A DNA stretch of 28,813 bases from Rhodoferax sp. (GTDB lineage Bacteria; Pseudomonadota; Gammaproteobacteria; Burkholderiales; Burkholderiaceae_C), in assembly GCA_028292305.1 (NCBI GenBank), contig JAQGMQ010000903.1:1-28813 (forward strand), read 5' to 3'. Position 1 is the stretch's first letter; the number at the start of each line of letters is the position of its first letter. The notes under the pieces were generated by a model that did no database searches, was not told the origin of the DNA, and saw nothing but the letters and a program-made list of their open reading frames with translations. Shown one piece after another: positions 7,943 through 15,664 of this stretch. The translations under genes and the position numbers were made by a program.

Positions 7943-9189
7943 CGTTGTCTCCTTATGTTTGGAATGGGCGAAACCGTGCCCGGCGCCGGTTGGTCTTCGC
8001 GCGTTGACATGCCGGCAAGGCCCGTTTCATGGCCCGTGCCTTCGAGCCGCAGGTAATGCGCGTCGAGCGCATCGAACGAACTGCAGCCGATCTGCGCCAT
8101 GACCATGTCGATCTCGTTGCGCACAATCTGCAGTGCCCGCGCGATGCCCGCTGCGCCGCCCGCCGCCGCGCCGAACAGGGTGGGCCGGCCGAAGGTCGTG
8201 AAGCGGGCGCCGAGGCAGCGCGCGATGACGATGTCGGAGCCGCGCCGCACGCCGCTGTCGAGCATCAACTCCACCCGCTCGCCGACGGCCGCGCGAATCA
8301 CCGGCAACATCTCGACGGGCGACGGCGCGGTGTCGAGCTGGCGCCCGCCGTGGTTGGAAACAATGAGCGCGTCGACGCCGATGTCGGCCGCCTGGCGTGC
8401 GTCGTCCGGGTGCAGCAGGCCCTTCACGGCGAGCGGGCCGGTCCATACGGCGCGGATCTGCTCCAGCGTCTGCCACCGGATCATCGGGGCCGGCGTGAGC
8501 GTGCCGTAGAGGTCGGCCACCTCGGCCGCCGTGGCACCGGCCCGGCCATAGGGCGCCCAGTTGCGCATCATCGGAATGCCGCCGCTGCGCAGGTAGCGCA
8601 GCACCCAGGCCGGGTGGCCCAGGGCCTCGAAAGCCACCGCCGGTGTCATGCGAAACGGGCGCGAGAATCCGTTGCGCTTGTTGCGCTCGCGGTTCGCGTT
8701 GACGGGCACGTCCACCGACACCACCAGGGTGCGCACACCGGCATCGCGGGCGCGTTTCACCAGGTCGGCGTTGATGCGTTCGTCGCGCGTGCCGTAGATC
8801 TGGAACCACACGTGGTCGGGCGCCAGCTTGGCCACCGCTTCCAGCGATGCATTGCTCGCGCTCGAAAGCAGAAAAGGGATGTTGGCCGCCTTGGCCGCCT
8901 GCGCCAGCAGCTCGTCGGCGCCGGGGTGGAACAGGCCGGCCAGCCCGGTGGGCGAGATGCCGAAGGGGCTGGCGTAACGCCGGCCCAGCAGCTCGGTGGA
9001 CTGGTCGCGTGTGCTCACGTCGACCAGATAACGCGGCAGCAGTTGGTACTTGCGGAAGGCCGCGCGGTTGCGGCGCATGCAGTCCTCGTCGTCCACCCCG
9101 CCATCGATGAAATCAAACGCGATGCGGGGCAGCTTGCGCCGGGCCATCAGGCGCAGGTCTTCGAGGTTGACCGCTGTGTTCACGTTCAT
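7939..9189 (-). CDS. FMN-dependent 2-hydroxyacid dehydrogenase/oxidase
   Basis: The 416-residue protein belongs to the flavin (S)-2-hydroxyacid dehydrogenase family (lactate dehydrogenase LldD, mandelate dehydrogenase, glycolate oxidase), oxidising a 2-hydroxy acid to the 2-oxo acid. The catalytic pair His280 and Arg283 lies in the signature SNHGGRQLD. Lys256 (PLAVKG) contacts FMN and Tyr132 (FQIYGTRD) contacts the substrate carboxylate. The N-terminal ARRKLPRIAFDFIDGG is typical. Length is somewhat above the usual 380-400 residues because of a C-terminal tail of about 25 residues with no known motif. The start at ATG 9189 has only a weak ribosome site. It is the first enzyme gene after the IclR gene, with which it shares direction across 125 bases. 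Confidence 0.9.
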   Translation of the reverse strand: MNVNTAVNLEDLRLMARRKLPRIAFDFIDGGVDDEDCMRRNRAAFRKYQLLPRYLVDVSTRDQSTELLGRRYASPFGISPTGLAGLFHPGADELLAQAAKAANIPFLLSSASNASLEAVAKLAPDHVWFQIYGTRDERINADLVKRARDAGVRTLVVSVDVPVNANRERNKRNGFSRPFRMTPAVAFEALGHPAWVLRYLRSGGIPMMRNWAPYGRAGATAAEVADLYGTLTPAPMIRWQTLEQIRAVWTGPLAVKGLLHPDDARQAADIGVDALIVSNHGGRQLDTAPSPVEMLPVIRAAVGERVELMLDSGVRRGSDIVIARCLGARFTTFGRPTLFGAAAGGAAGIARALQIVRNEIDMVMAQIGCSSFDALDAHYLRLEGTGHETGLAGMSTREDQPAPGTVSPIPNIRRQR

Positions 9190-9267
9190 GCTTTGTCGTT
9201 CTGGAGTTGTCTCTTGAACCCAGAATATCGACGCCGCCGGCCCCTGCCCATAGGGGCGGAAAGCGGA

Positions 9268-9283
9268 GTTTCACCATTTGAAC
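9268..9283. promoter_or_regulatory. Weak GTTY-N8-GAAC dyad upstream of the hydroxyacid dehydrogenase
   Basis: GTTTCACCATTTGAAC has the same 16-base layout as the two GTTC-N8-GAAC dyads at 16507 and 16566, with one mismatch. It lies between the IclR gene and the dehydrogenase gene, so it could be an operator for an IclR protein. Evidence is weak. Confidence 0.2.
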
Positions 9284-9287
9284 TTCT

Positions 9288-9306
9288 CGAAGCGGCGCGC
9301 GCTTCG
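9288..9306 (-). terminator. Hairpin after the IclR gene
   Basis: CGAAGCG-loop of five-CGCTTCG forms a perfect 7-bp stem starting 8 bases after the IclR stop. No U-run follows, so it may be a processing or weak pausing element rather than an intrinsic terminator. It could reduce read-through from the mutase block into the dehydrogenase block. Confidence 0.35.
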
Positions 9307-9314
9307 CGTGGCCG

Positions 9315-10151
9315 TCAGGCGTCTTCTGTCAACGCGATCTGCATCACCGAGCCCAGGCACTTGCGTGCTTCCGCCTCGACGTCGGTGGCCACTTCACGCA
9401 GGGCCGCCTGCACCTCGGGAAGGCGCGCTTCGCCGAACTGTTCCGGCAAGCCCGTCAGGCACACCGCCGCCACCGCCTGGCCGTTGCTCCCGCACACCGG
9501 CACGGCGAACGCGTGCACACCCGTCACCACGTCGCCCAGGTTCACGCCGAAGCCATGGCGCTGCGACCGGTCGCGCATTTTCTTCAACGCGGCCAGGCGG
9601 GCGGTGCCGCGCTGCGTGGTCTCGTGCTGGATGTTGTCCTGCAGGATGTTGTGGGTCTCGAGCGAGGGCAGCGTCTGCAGGATGGCCACGCCGCCGACCG
9701 AGGTGAACAGCGGTCGGCGGGTGCCGACATGCACCATCAGCCCGCGCAATTCGAGGTCGCCCTTGCGTACGGCGCACACGTATTCGTTGCCACTGCGCAG
9801 GATCAGCCAGGCGATGGCTTCGGTCTGCGTGGCGAACTTGGCCAGGCGGCGTTCGCAGGCCTTCTGGAAGGCCCCGTAGCCGGGCAGCGACAGGCTCAGC
9901 TCGTAGAGCATCGGCCCGGGAAAGTAATGTTTGTCGACCGCGCGCTGCTGCACGAAGCGCTCGCGCACCAGGCACGAGAGCACGCGGTGCACCGTGCCCT
10001 TGTCGACCTCGCAGCGCGCCGCCAGGTCCGACAGGCGCCAGCCGAATTCACCGCGCGCCGCCAGTTCGCGCAAGATGCGCAGGGCGCGTTCGATGCTCTG
10101 GGTGCCGCTGGGGACTTCCTTGTGGGTGGTTGCCGAACGGTGTGTCTTCAC
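9315..10151 (-). CDS. IclR family transcriptional regulator
   Basis: About 278 residues. The N-terminal winged helix (about 20-80) reads SIERALRILRELAARGEFGWRLSDLAARCEVDKGTVHRVLSCL and is typical of IclR proteins. The C-terminal effector domain (about 95-270) includes RRPLFTSVGGVAIL and the region ending VPVCGSNGQAVAAVCLTGL. IclR proteins bind a small catabolic intermediate and activate or repress neighbouring genes. Two GTG starts are possible: 10157 leaves only three bases after GAGGAG, while 10151 leaves nine, so I prefer 10151. The gene lies inside the long minus-strand run, after the small unknown gene and before the hydroxyacid dehydrogenase, whose cluster it probably controls. Confidence 0.88.
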   Translation of the reverse strand: MKTHRSATTHKEVPSGTQSIERALRILRELAARGEFGWRLSDLAARCEVDKGTVHRVLSCLVRERFVQQRAVDKHYFPGPMLYELSLSLPGYGAFQKACERRLAKFATQTEAIAWLILRSGNEYVCAVRKGDLELRGLMVHVGTRRPLFTSVGGVAILQTLPSLETHNILQDNIQHETTQRGTARLAALKKMRDRSQRHGFGVNLGDVVTGVHAFAVPVCGSNGQAVAAVCLTGLPEQFGEARLPEVQAALREVATDVEAEARKCLGSVMQIALTEDA

Positions 10152-10178
10152 GTGCACGAGCTCCTCAAAGGCGCTCGG

Positions 10179-10484
10179 TCAGGTCCTGCACGAGCATGGT
10201 AGGCTGGGGTGGATCTTCCGCGCCGCGGCGAACAACCCACCGAAGCGGATCGGGTCGCCGGCCATCGCCTCGCAATGCGCCCGGGCCCGCGGGTCGATGG
10301 CGGCGCCGAGCTTCATCGCATCGGCAAGCCGGTGCAGAAACAGCCGATCATGCTGCATGGCGATGCTGCGCTGGAGCAATTGCAGGGCGGCGTCGCGCGC
10401 GGCCTGCCGCTCGCCGGCGCTGGCATCGTGCTGCAGGCCCGCCATGACCAACCGCTTCAGGGCGCGGATGTCGGTGCGCGTCAT
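10179..10484 (-). CDS. Small protein of unknown function between Bug and IclR genes
   Basis: I do not recognise this 101-residue protein. It is predicted mostly helical, with many Ala, Arg, Leu and Gln residues (RALKRLVMAGL, ARDAALQLLQRSIAMQHDRLFLHRLADAMKL broken only by short turns) and a C-terminal GDPIRFGGLFAAARKIHPS. Third codon positions are strongly G/C as in the surrounding genes, which supports real coding. It fits the operon, 34 bases after the Bug stop and 27 before the IclR start. The frame stays open upstream of ATG 10484 through several codons, so a longer start is possible; no clear ribosome site decides. No signal peptide or membrane segment is seen. Confidence 0.55.
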   Translation of the reverse strand: MTRTDIRALKRLVMAGLQHDASAGERQAARDAALQLLQRSIAMQHDRLFLHRLADAMKLGAAIDPRARAHCEAMAGDPIRFGGLFAAARKIHPSLPCSCRT

Positions 10485-10518
10485 GGCCGCCGAGTCGGTT
10501 GCGTTGCGCGCCGTGGCA

Positions 10519-11493
10519 TCAGTCGACGCTGGCCCCGGACGTCTTCACCACACCGCCCCACTTGACGAGGTCGGCCTTGAGCATGGCGCCAAATTGCTCG
10601 GGCCTGGTGGCCAGCGGTTCCGCGCCCTGGGCTGCGAAGCTGTCGATGACTTCCTTCGAGCGCAGCAGTTCGTTGACGTCGTTGTTGATCTTCTGCACCA
10701 GCTCCGCCGGCATGCGCTTCGGCCCCATCAGGCCGAACCAGGGGTTCACGTCGAAGTCGCCGAACTGCTGGCCGCCGGCCTCGGCGATGGTCGGGATGTT
10801 GTTGAACGAGGTGGCTCGCTGCGCGCTGGTCACGGCGATCGGAAACAGCGCATTGCTCTTGATCGAGCCGGCCACCGACGGCAGGCTGGTGAACACCAGG
10901 TCGATCTGGCCACCCATCAGGTCCTGCAGCGCCGGTGCCGCGCCGCGGTAGGGCACATGCACCAGCTTGACGCCCGCCGCGGCATTGAACATCTCACCCA
11001 CCAGGTGGTTCACCGAGCCGTTGCCGGCCGAGCCATAGGTGATGCGGCGCGTCTTCGCGGCGTCGACCAGCTGGGCCACTGTGCGGTAGGGCGTGTCGGG
11101 CTTGCCCACCAGCACGAAGGGCAGCGTGGCCAGCGTGGCCACCGGCGCGAAGTCGGTGCCGGGGTCGAACGGCAGCTTCTTGTACAGGGCGCCGTTGATG
11201 GCCTGCGTGCCCACGTAGCTCATGAGCAGGGTGTAGCCGTCGGCCGGTGCGGCCATCACGAATTCCATGCCCACATTGCCACCCGCGCCCGGCCGGTTGT
11301 CGATGACCACCGGCTGCTTCCATTTCTCGCCGAGCTTCTGGCCGATGATGCGCGCCAGCGCGTCCGAAGCGCCGCCCGGCGTCTGCGGCACGATGATCCG
11401 CACCGGCCGGCTCGGGAAGTCGTCGGCCTGTGCGGCAAAAGGCGTGAGGGCGATGGCTGCGAGCAGCGCAAGTGGTCCGATGAAGCGTGGCAT
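10519..11493 (-). CDS. Bug/TctC family periplasmic binding protein (mutase operon)
   Basis: The 324-residue protein begins with a signal peptide cleaved near AAQA-DDFPSRPVRI and has Bug family marks: VPQTPGGASDALARIIGQKL, VIDNRPGAGGNVGMEFV, ADGYTLLMSY and the closing half with VPYRGAAPALQDLMGGQID. It should bind a carboxylate in the periplasm. ATG 11493 follows AGGAG with a good spacer. It is the gene after meaB (41-base gap) in the operon of the B12-dependent mutase, so its ligand is plausibly the acid that the CoA-transferase and mutase act on. No TctAB permease is present. Confidence 0.9.
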   Translation of the reverse strand: MPRFIGPLALLAAIALTPFAAQADDFPSRPVRIIVPQTPGGASDALARIIGQKLGEKWKQPVVIDNRPGAGGNVGMEFVMAAPADGYTLLMSYVGTQAINGALYKKLPFDPGTDFAPVATLATLPFVLVGKPDTPYRTVAQLVDAAKTRRITYGSAGNGSVNHLVGEMFNAAAGVKLVHVPYRGAAPALQDLMGGQIDLVFTSLPSVAGSIKSNALFPIAVTSAQRATSFNNIPTIAEAGGQQFGDFDVNPWFGLMGPKRMPAELVQKINNDVNELLRSKEVIDSFAAQGAEPLATRPEQFGAMLKADLVKWGGVVKTSGASVD

Positions 11494-11534
11494 GGTTGTC
11501 TCCTGCGGTTGATATTGGTTTTGATCGGCGGGGG

Positions 11535-12440
11535 TCAGGCGTCCCGGCCGATCCGGTCAGCCGCCTCGAAAGCCTGCCGCAGCTGCTGGTCGAGCGGCTG
11601 GGCGAAGAAGCCGGCCTGCTGCTGCGCCACCACTTCGGCGGCGCGCAGCTCCATCAGGCGGCGCAGCCGGTAGCGGCCGCGCTGCAACTGCAGCGCCTGG
11701 CGCAGGTTGCCGCCCGCGAGCCAGGCCTGGTGGCTGTCGATGGCCTGCGACAGCGCCGCGATCGACTCGGGCTGCGCGGCCGAGGCCAGCAGCACTGGTG
11801 CCAGCCAGTCGCCGGGTGCGTGCCGGGTGATGGCGGCGATGCGCCTGATGTCGGTGGCCATCTTCTGCGCGCCGGCCAAGTCGGCCTTGTTGACCACGAA
11901 GATGTCGGCCATCTCCATGATGCCGGCCTTCATGGCCTGCACCGTGTCGCCGCTGTCGGGCAGCAGCACCAGCACCAGCGTGTCGACCTGGATGCGGGCC
12001 GCGTATTCGGTCTGGCCCACGCCCACGGTCTCGAGCATCACTTCCTGGAAGCCGAAGTCGTCCATCGCGTCCAGCATCTCGGGCAGGTTGTCGGCCAGGC
12101 CGTCCGAGGTCCTGCGCGAACCCAGCGAGCGGATGTACAGCTCGGACGCGCCGGCCAACTCGTCCATGCGCACGCGGTCGCCCAGGATGGCGCCGCCACT
12201 CTTCGGGCTGCTCGGGTCGACCGCCAGGATGCCGAGCCGGCCACGCTCGGCACGCGCCACGGCCAGGTGCCCCAGCAGCGTGCTCTTGCCGGCGCCGGGC
12301 GCACCGGTGATGCCGATGCGCCGCGCGTGCTGGGCCGCGGGTTCGCGCAACGGACTGCGGGCCAGTTCCAGGCCGCTGGCATTGGTCAGCTCCGTGAGCC
12401 GGCGACCCAATGCGCGCCGGTCCAACGCCGCCGTGTTCAC
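11535..12440 (-). CDS. meaB: MeaB/ArgK-type GTPase chaperone of acyl-CoA mutase
   Basis: This 301-residue G3E-type GTPase protects and reloads B12-dependent acyl-CoA mutases, expelling damaged cofactor. Motifs in order: Walker A GAPGAGKST (46-54), the switch region DPSSPKSGGAILGDRVRM, LETVGVGQTE, and the base-recognition NKAD. It is a little shorter than E. coli ArgK because of a short N-terminus. The GTG start at 12440 forms a GTGA overlap with the CoA-transferase stop, indicating translational coupling. It is free-standing rather than fused to the mutase as in IcmF. Its presence beside the split mutase genes supports that these are functional. Confidence 0.93.
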   Translation of the reverse strand: MNTAALDRRALGRRLTELTNASGLELARSPLREPAAQHARRIGITGAPGAGKSTLLGHLAVARAERGRLGILAVDPSSPKSGGAILGDRVRMDELAGASELYIRSLGSRRTSDGLADNLPEMLDAMDDFGFQEVMLETVGVGQTEYAARIQVDTLVLVLLPDSGDTVQAMKAGIMEMADIFVVNKADLAGAQKMATDIRRIAAITRHAPGDWLAPVLLASAAQPESIAALSQAIDSHQAWLAGGNLRQALQLQRGRYRLRRLMELRAAEVVAQQQAGFFAQPLDQQLRQAFEAADRIGRDA

Positions 12441-13573
12441 GCCGAGGCCCAGCCGAGGACCTCGCCCCGGTGTTCGTCGAGCAGGGGCGGCAGGCCATAG
12501 GTAGGTGTGAAGCCGTTGAAGCGAATCGGACTGGCGACAGCGCGCAGCGGCAGGTCACCATTGCCCAGCGACACCACCAGGGAGCGGTCGGCGGCGATGT
12601 CGCTGCGCAGCGCGTCGCCGAGGGTGCCGACCTCGGCCACCACCACCCCGAGCGGTGCCAGCCGGCGCACCCAGTTGGCCGCCGATGCCGTTGCCAGCAC
12701 GGCCGCAATCGCCGCCACCACCTCGGCCCGGTGGGTACGGCGCCCCTGCATGCTGGCGAATTTCGGGTCGGCCGTCCACGCGGGTTGGCCGATCTCTTCG
12801 CAGAACTTCTTCCAGAATTTGTCGTGGGTGATGAACAGCGTGAGCCAGCCGTCGGCTGTCGGAAAGATCTGCGCCGGCACCACGTACGGATGCGACGAAG
12901 CCGGCAGGCGCTGGATGGTTTCACCCGCGTTCAGATCGGCCCCGGCCAGGTAGTTGAGCTGTGACAGCATCACGTCGTACATGGACACGTCGACCTGGCC
13001 GCCGCGGCCTTCGACGATCTTGGCCAGCAGGCCGAGCGCGGCCACCAGGCCAGCGGAGTTGTCGACGGCCGAGTAGCCGGCCTTGGTGGGCGGCGCGCTG
13101 GGGTCGCCGGTCAACGCCATCACGCCCGTCATGGCCTGGATCACGTAGTCGTAGGCCGGGTTTTCGGAATACGGCCCGTCGAGCCCGTAGCCGGTGAGCG
13201 CCACGCACACCAGCCGCTCGTTGGCCGTGCGCAGCGCCTCGTAGGTGAGCCCCAGCTTCTTGATGGCCGAGGGCCGCAGGTTGGTGATCAGCGCCTGCGA
13301 TCGGGCAACGATGCGGTGCAGGTCGGCCTGGCCTTCGGGGCTGGCCAGGTCGATCACCACGCTTTTCTTGTTGCGGTTCAGGCTCGCAAAATAGGCGTTG
13401 TGCGGGCCGATGAAATGCGGGCTGACGGTACGGCCGATGTCGCCTTCGCTGGCCTCCACCTTGATGACTTCGGCGCCCATGTCGGCCAGCATCAGGCCGC
13501 AGTAGGGCCCGGCCAGCATGTGGCCGACCTCGATGACGCGGATGCCGGCGAGCGGGCCGTTCGACGCGTTCAT
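12437..13573 (-). CDS. Type III CoA-transferase (CaiB/BaiF family), mutase operon
   Basis: The 378-residue protein is a family III CoA-transferase, moving CoA between carboxylic acids through an aspartyl-CoA thioester without ATP. The start GIRVIEVGHMLAGPYCGLML and the segment MGAEVIKVEASEGD are family hallmarks. The catalytic Asp is Asp142 in PAYDYVIQAMTG. Later come KAGYSAVDNSAG and GQVDVSMYDVML. ATG 13573 overlaps the mutase small-subunit stop as ATGA and has GGAG with an 8-base spacer. Next to a mutase that makes or uses succinyl-CoA-like esters, it probably activates the imported acid with succinyl-CoA as donor. The substrate pair cannot be read from sequence. Confidence 0.92.
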   Translation of the reverse strand: MNASNGPLAGIRVIEVGHMLAGPYCGLMLADMGAEVIKVEASEGDIGRTVSPHFIGPHNAYFASLNRNKKSVVIDLASPEGQADLHRIVARSQALITNLRPSAIKKLGLTYEALRTANERLVCVALTGYGLDGPYSENPAYDYVIQAMTGVMALTGDPSAPPTKAGYSAVDNSAGLVAALGLLAKIVEGRGGQVDVSMYDVMLSQLNYLAGADLNAGETIQRLPASSHPYVVPAQIFPTADGWLTLFITHDKFWKKFCEEIGQPAWTADPKFASMQGRRTHRAEVVAAIAAVLATASAANWVRRLAPLGVVVAEVGTLGDALRSDIAADRSLVVSLGNGDLPLRAVASPIRFNGFTPTYGLPPLLDEHRGEVLGWASA

Positions 13574-13989
13574 TTGAGTTTCTCCGCCAGGATGCGGACC
13601 ACGTCGTCGAGCGCCATGTCGGCGGTGAAGATTGCCGCCGCGCCCAGCGCGTGCAGGTGCGGCTGGTCTTCGGCCGGAATGGTGCCGCCGACGAACACCT
13701 TCACGTCGCCTGCGCCGAGTTCGCGCAACTGCGCCATCACGTCCTCCACCAGCTCCTTGTGGCTGCCGGAGAGGATGCTCAGGCCCACCGCGTCGACGCC
13801 TTCGTCCACGGCCACCTGGGCGATCTGCCGCGGGCTGCGGCGAAGTCCGGTGTAGATGACTTCGGCGCCCGCGTTGCGCAGGGTGAGGGCGATGATCTTC
13901 GCGCCGATGTCGTGGCCATCCAGGCCGGGCTTGCCGATCAGGATGCGTTTGCCGGCCAGTGCCGGGTTGGGCGTGGAAGTAATGCTCAT
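13570..13989 (-). CDS. B12-dependent acyl-CoA mutase, small cobalamin-binding subunit
   Basis: The 139-residue protein is a stand-alone B12-binding domain of the methylmalonyl-CoA mutase family. The cobalt-coordinating histidine is His26 in the DxHxxG motif GLDGHDIGAK. The other cobalamin motifs SILSGSH and GGTIP follow in order. The size matches the small subunits of split mutases such as isobutyryl-CoA mutase IcmB and 2-hydroxyisobutyryl-CoA mutase HcmB. ATG 13989 has a perfect GGAGG (13997-14001) with a 7-base spacer, and a small hairpin (14008-14021) lies just upstream, perhaps tuning its translation relative to the large subunit 61 bases before. It pairs with the large subunit at 14051-15664. 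Confidence 0.93.
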   Translation of the reverse strand: MSITSTPNPALAGKRILIGKPGLDGHDIGAKIIALTLRNAGAEVIYTGLRRSPRQIAQVAVDEGVDAVGLSILSGSHKELVEDVMAQLRELGAGDVKVFVGGTIPAEDQPHLHALGAAAIFTADMALDDVVRILAEKLK

Positions 13990-14050
13990 TCGGTAACCTC
14001 CGTACTGCGCACTGCGGTGCGAGCTTGCTTGGGGCGGCCCGGCGCGTCGC

Positions 14051-15664
14051 TCATAGATTCACCGGTTCCTTGAATTCGCCCCATTCCTTCTTCAGGCAGG
14101 CCACCATCTCGCCGACTGTGGCGTAGGCGTGGCAGCAGTCGACCAGGTAGGGCATGACGTTCTCGCGGTCACGGGCCGCGGCGCCGGCCAGGCTGGCCAG
14201 CGACGCGTCCACCGCGCTCTGGTTGCGGGTGTCGAGCACACGCTGAAACTTTTCGAGCGCACGTTTGGCTACCGTGGGGTCGAGCGTGAACACCTCGCCG
14301 ACCTTGATCTCCTCGTTGACCTTCTTGAAGTGGTTCTGGCCCACGATGACCTGGTGGCCGGAGTCGATGTCGAGCTTGCGTTCGAGGCCACGCTCGGCCA
14401 GGCGCAGCTGAATCCAGCCCTCTTCGATGGCCCGCGTCACGCCGCCATAGGCTTCGATCTCGTCCATCACCTGCACGATCTTTTCTTCCATGCGGTCGGT
14501 GTGCTGTTCCACGAAATAGCTGCCGCCCAACGGGTCGACCGTGCGGCCGATGCCACTCTCGAAAGCGATGATCTGCTGCGTGCGCACTGCCAGCTCGGCC
14601 GAGAACTCGGTCGGGATCTGGAAGGCCTCGTCGAACGCGCAGGTGAACACCGACTGCGCCCCGCCCATCACAGCGGCCATGGTCTCCACGGCCACGCGCA
14701 CCACGTTGTTGTAGGGTTGTGGCGCCACCAGCGACGAGCCGCCGCACACCACACCGAAGCGGAAGTGCTGCGCCTTCGGGTCCTGCACGCCGTAGCGTTC
14801 TTTCATCAGCCTGGCCCAGAGCCGGCGGCCGGCGCGGAACTTGGCCACTTCCTCGAAGAAATCCATGTGCACGTAGAAGAAGAAAGACAGCCGCTTGGCA
14901 AACTTTTCCACGTCGCCGCCGCGCGACTGCAGCTCGTCGACATAGGCCAGGCCGTTGGCCAGGGTGTAGGCCATTTCTTCGGCGGCCGTGGCGCCCGCGT
15001 CGCGCACGTGGGCGCCGGCGATGCTGATCGGGTTGAAGCGCGGCGAGACATCGTTGGAGTACAGGATGGAGTCGGCAATGAGCCGCATCGACGGGCGCAC
15101 CGGGAAGATCCAGGTGCCGCGGGCCACGTATTCCTTGAGGATGTCGTTCTGGATCGTGCCGGTGAGTTTGGTGCGCGGCACGTTCTGCTTGTCGGCCACC
15201 GCCAGGTACATCGCGTAGATGATGGCCGCCGTGCCGTTGATGGTGAACGAGGTCGAGATCTTCGACAGGTCCAGCCCTTCGAACAGGATCTCGGCCTCGC
15301 TCAGGTTGGACAGCGACACGCCGACCTTGCCGATCTCGGGCCGGGCCATCGGGTGGGTCGGGTCCAGGCCGCATTGCGTCGGCAAGTCGAGTGCCACCGA
15401 CAGCCCGGTCTGGCCCTTGGCCAGCAGGAACTTGTAGCGCGCATTCGATTCCTCGGCGGTGCCGAAGCCGGAGTATTGGCGGATGGTCCACAGACGGCCG
15501 TTGTAGCCGTCGGGGAAGATGCCGCGGGTGAACGGGTATTCGCCGGGCGCGCCGATGTGGGCCGGGTCAACGGCTGATGACGGTACGCTGGTCGGCACCT
15601 CGACGCCGCTGCGGTTCACGGGTCGAAGCGCGGGTTCGTTCTGCACGTGGGTGTGGCTGTTCAT
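14051..15664 (-). CDS. B12-dependent acyl-CoA mutase, large catalytic subunit (methylmalonyl-CoA mutase-like)
   Basis: The 537-residue protein is the TIM-barrel subunit of a B12-dependent acyl-CoA mutase, which rearranges carbon skeletons by radical chemistry. Substrate-site residues compared with Propionibacterium methylmalonyl-CoA mutase: Tyr64 in TIRQYSGFGTA equals Tyr89; Arg182 in YVARGTWIFP equals Arg207, the carboxylate ligand; His219 equals His244; but Ala218 replaces Tyr243 (GAH instead of GYH). Tyr plus Arg favours a carboxylated substrate such as methylmalonyl-CoA over isobutyryl-CoA (Phe/Gln) or 2-hydroxyisobutyryl-CoA (Ile/Gln). The start at ATG 15664 forms an ATGA overlap with the crotonase stop. 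The frame running on to 16309 is only the crotonase gene read out of frame. Confidence 0.93.
   Translation of the reverse strand: MNSHTHVQNEPALRPVNRSGVEVPTSVPSSAVDPAHIGAPGEYPFTRGIFPDGYNGRLWTIRQYSGFGTAEESNARYKFLLAKGQTGLSVALDLPTQCGLDPTHPMARPEIGKVGVSLSNLSEAEILFEGLDLSKISTSFTINGTAAIIYAMYLAVADKQNVPRTKLTGTIQNDILKEYVARGTWIFPVRPSMRLIADSILYSNDVSPRFNPISIAGAHVRDAGATAAEEMAYTLANGLAYVDELQSRGGDVEKFAKRLSFFFYVHMDFFEEVAKFRAGRRLWARLMKERYGVQDPKAQHFRFGVVCGGSSLVAPQPYNNVVRVAVETMAAVMGGAQSVFTCAFDEAFQIPTEFSAELAVRTQQIIAFESGIGRTVDPLGGSYFVEQHTDRMEEKIVQVMDEIEAYGGVTRAIEEGWIQLRLAERGLERKLDIDSGHQVIVGQNHFKKVNEEIKVGEVFTLDPTVAKRALEKFQRVLDTRNQSAVDASLASLAGAAARDRENVMPYLVDCCHAYATVGEMVACLKKEWGEFKEPVNL

Noticed and set aside
8029..9879. 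Plus-strand open frame of 616 codons
   Set aside because: It lies antisense to the FMN dehydrogenase and IclR genes and has low-complexity content.
14008..14021. Hairpin CGCAC-TGCG-GTGCG between mutase subunit genes as a terminator
   Set aside because: The stem is only 5 bp, with no U-run, and lies inside a tightly arranged operon.
14129..15577. Plus-strand open frame of 482 codons
   Set aside because: It is the reverse frame of the mutase large-subunit gene, which is clearly coding, and has no recognisable domain.
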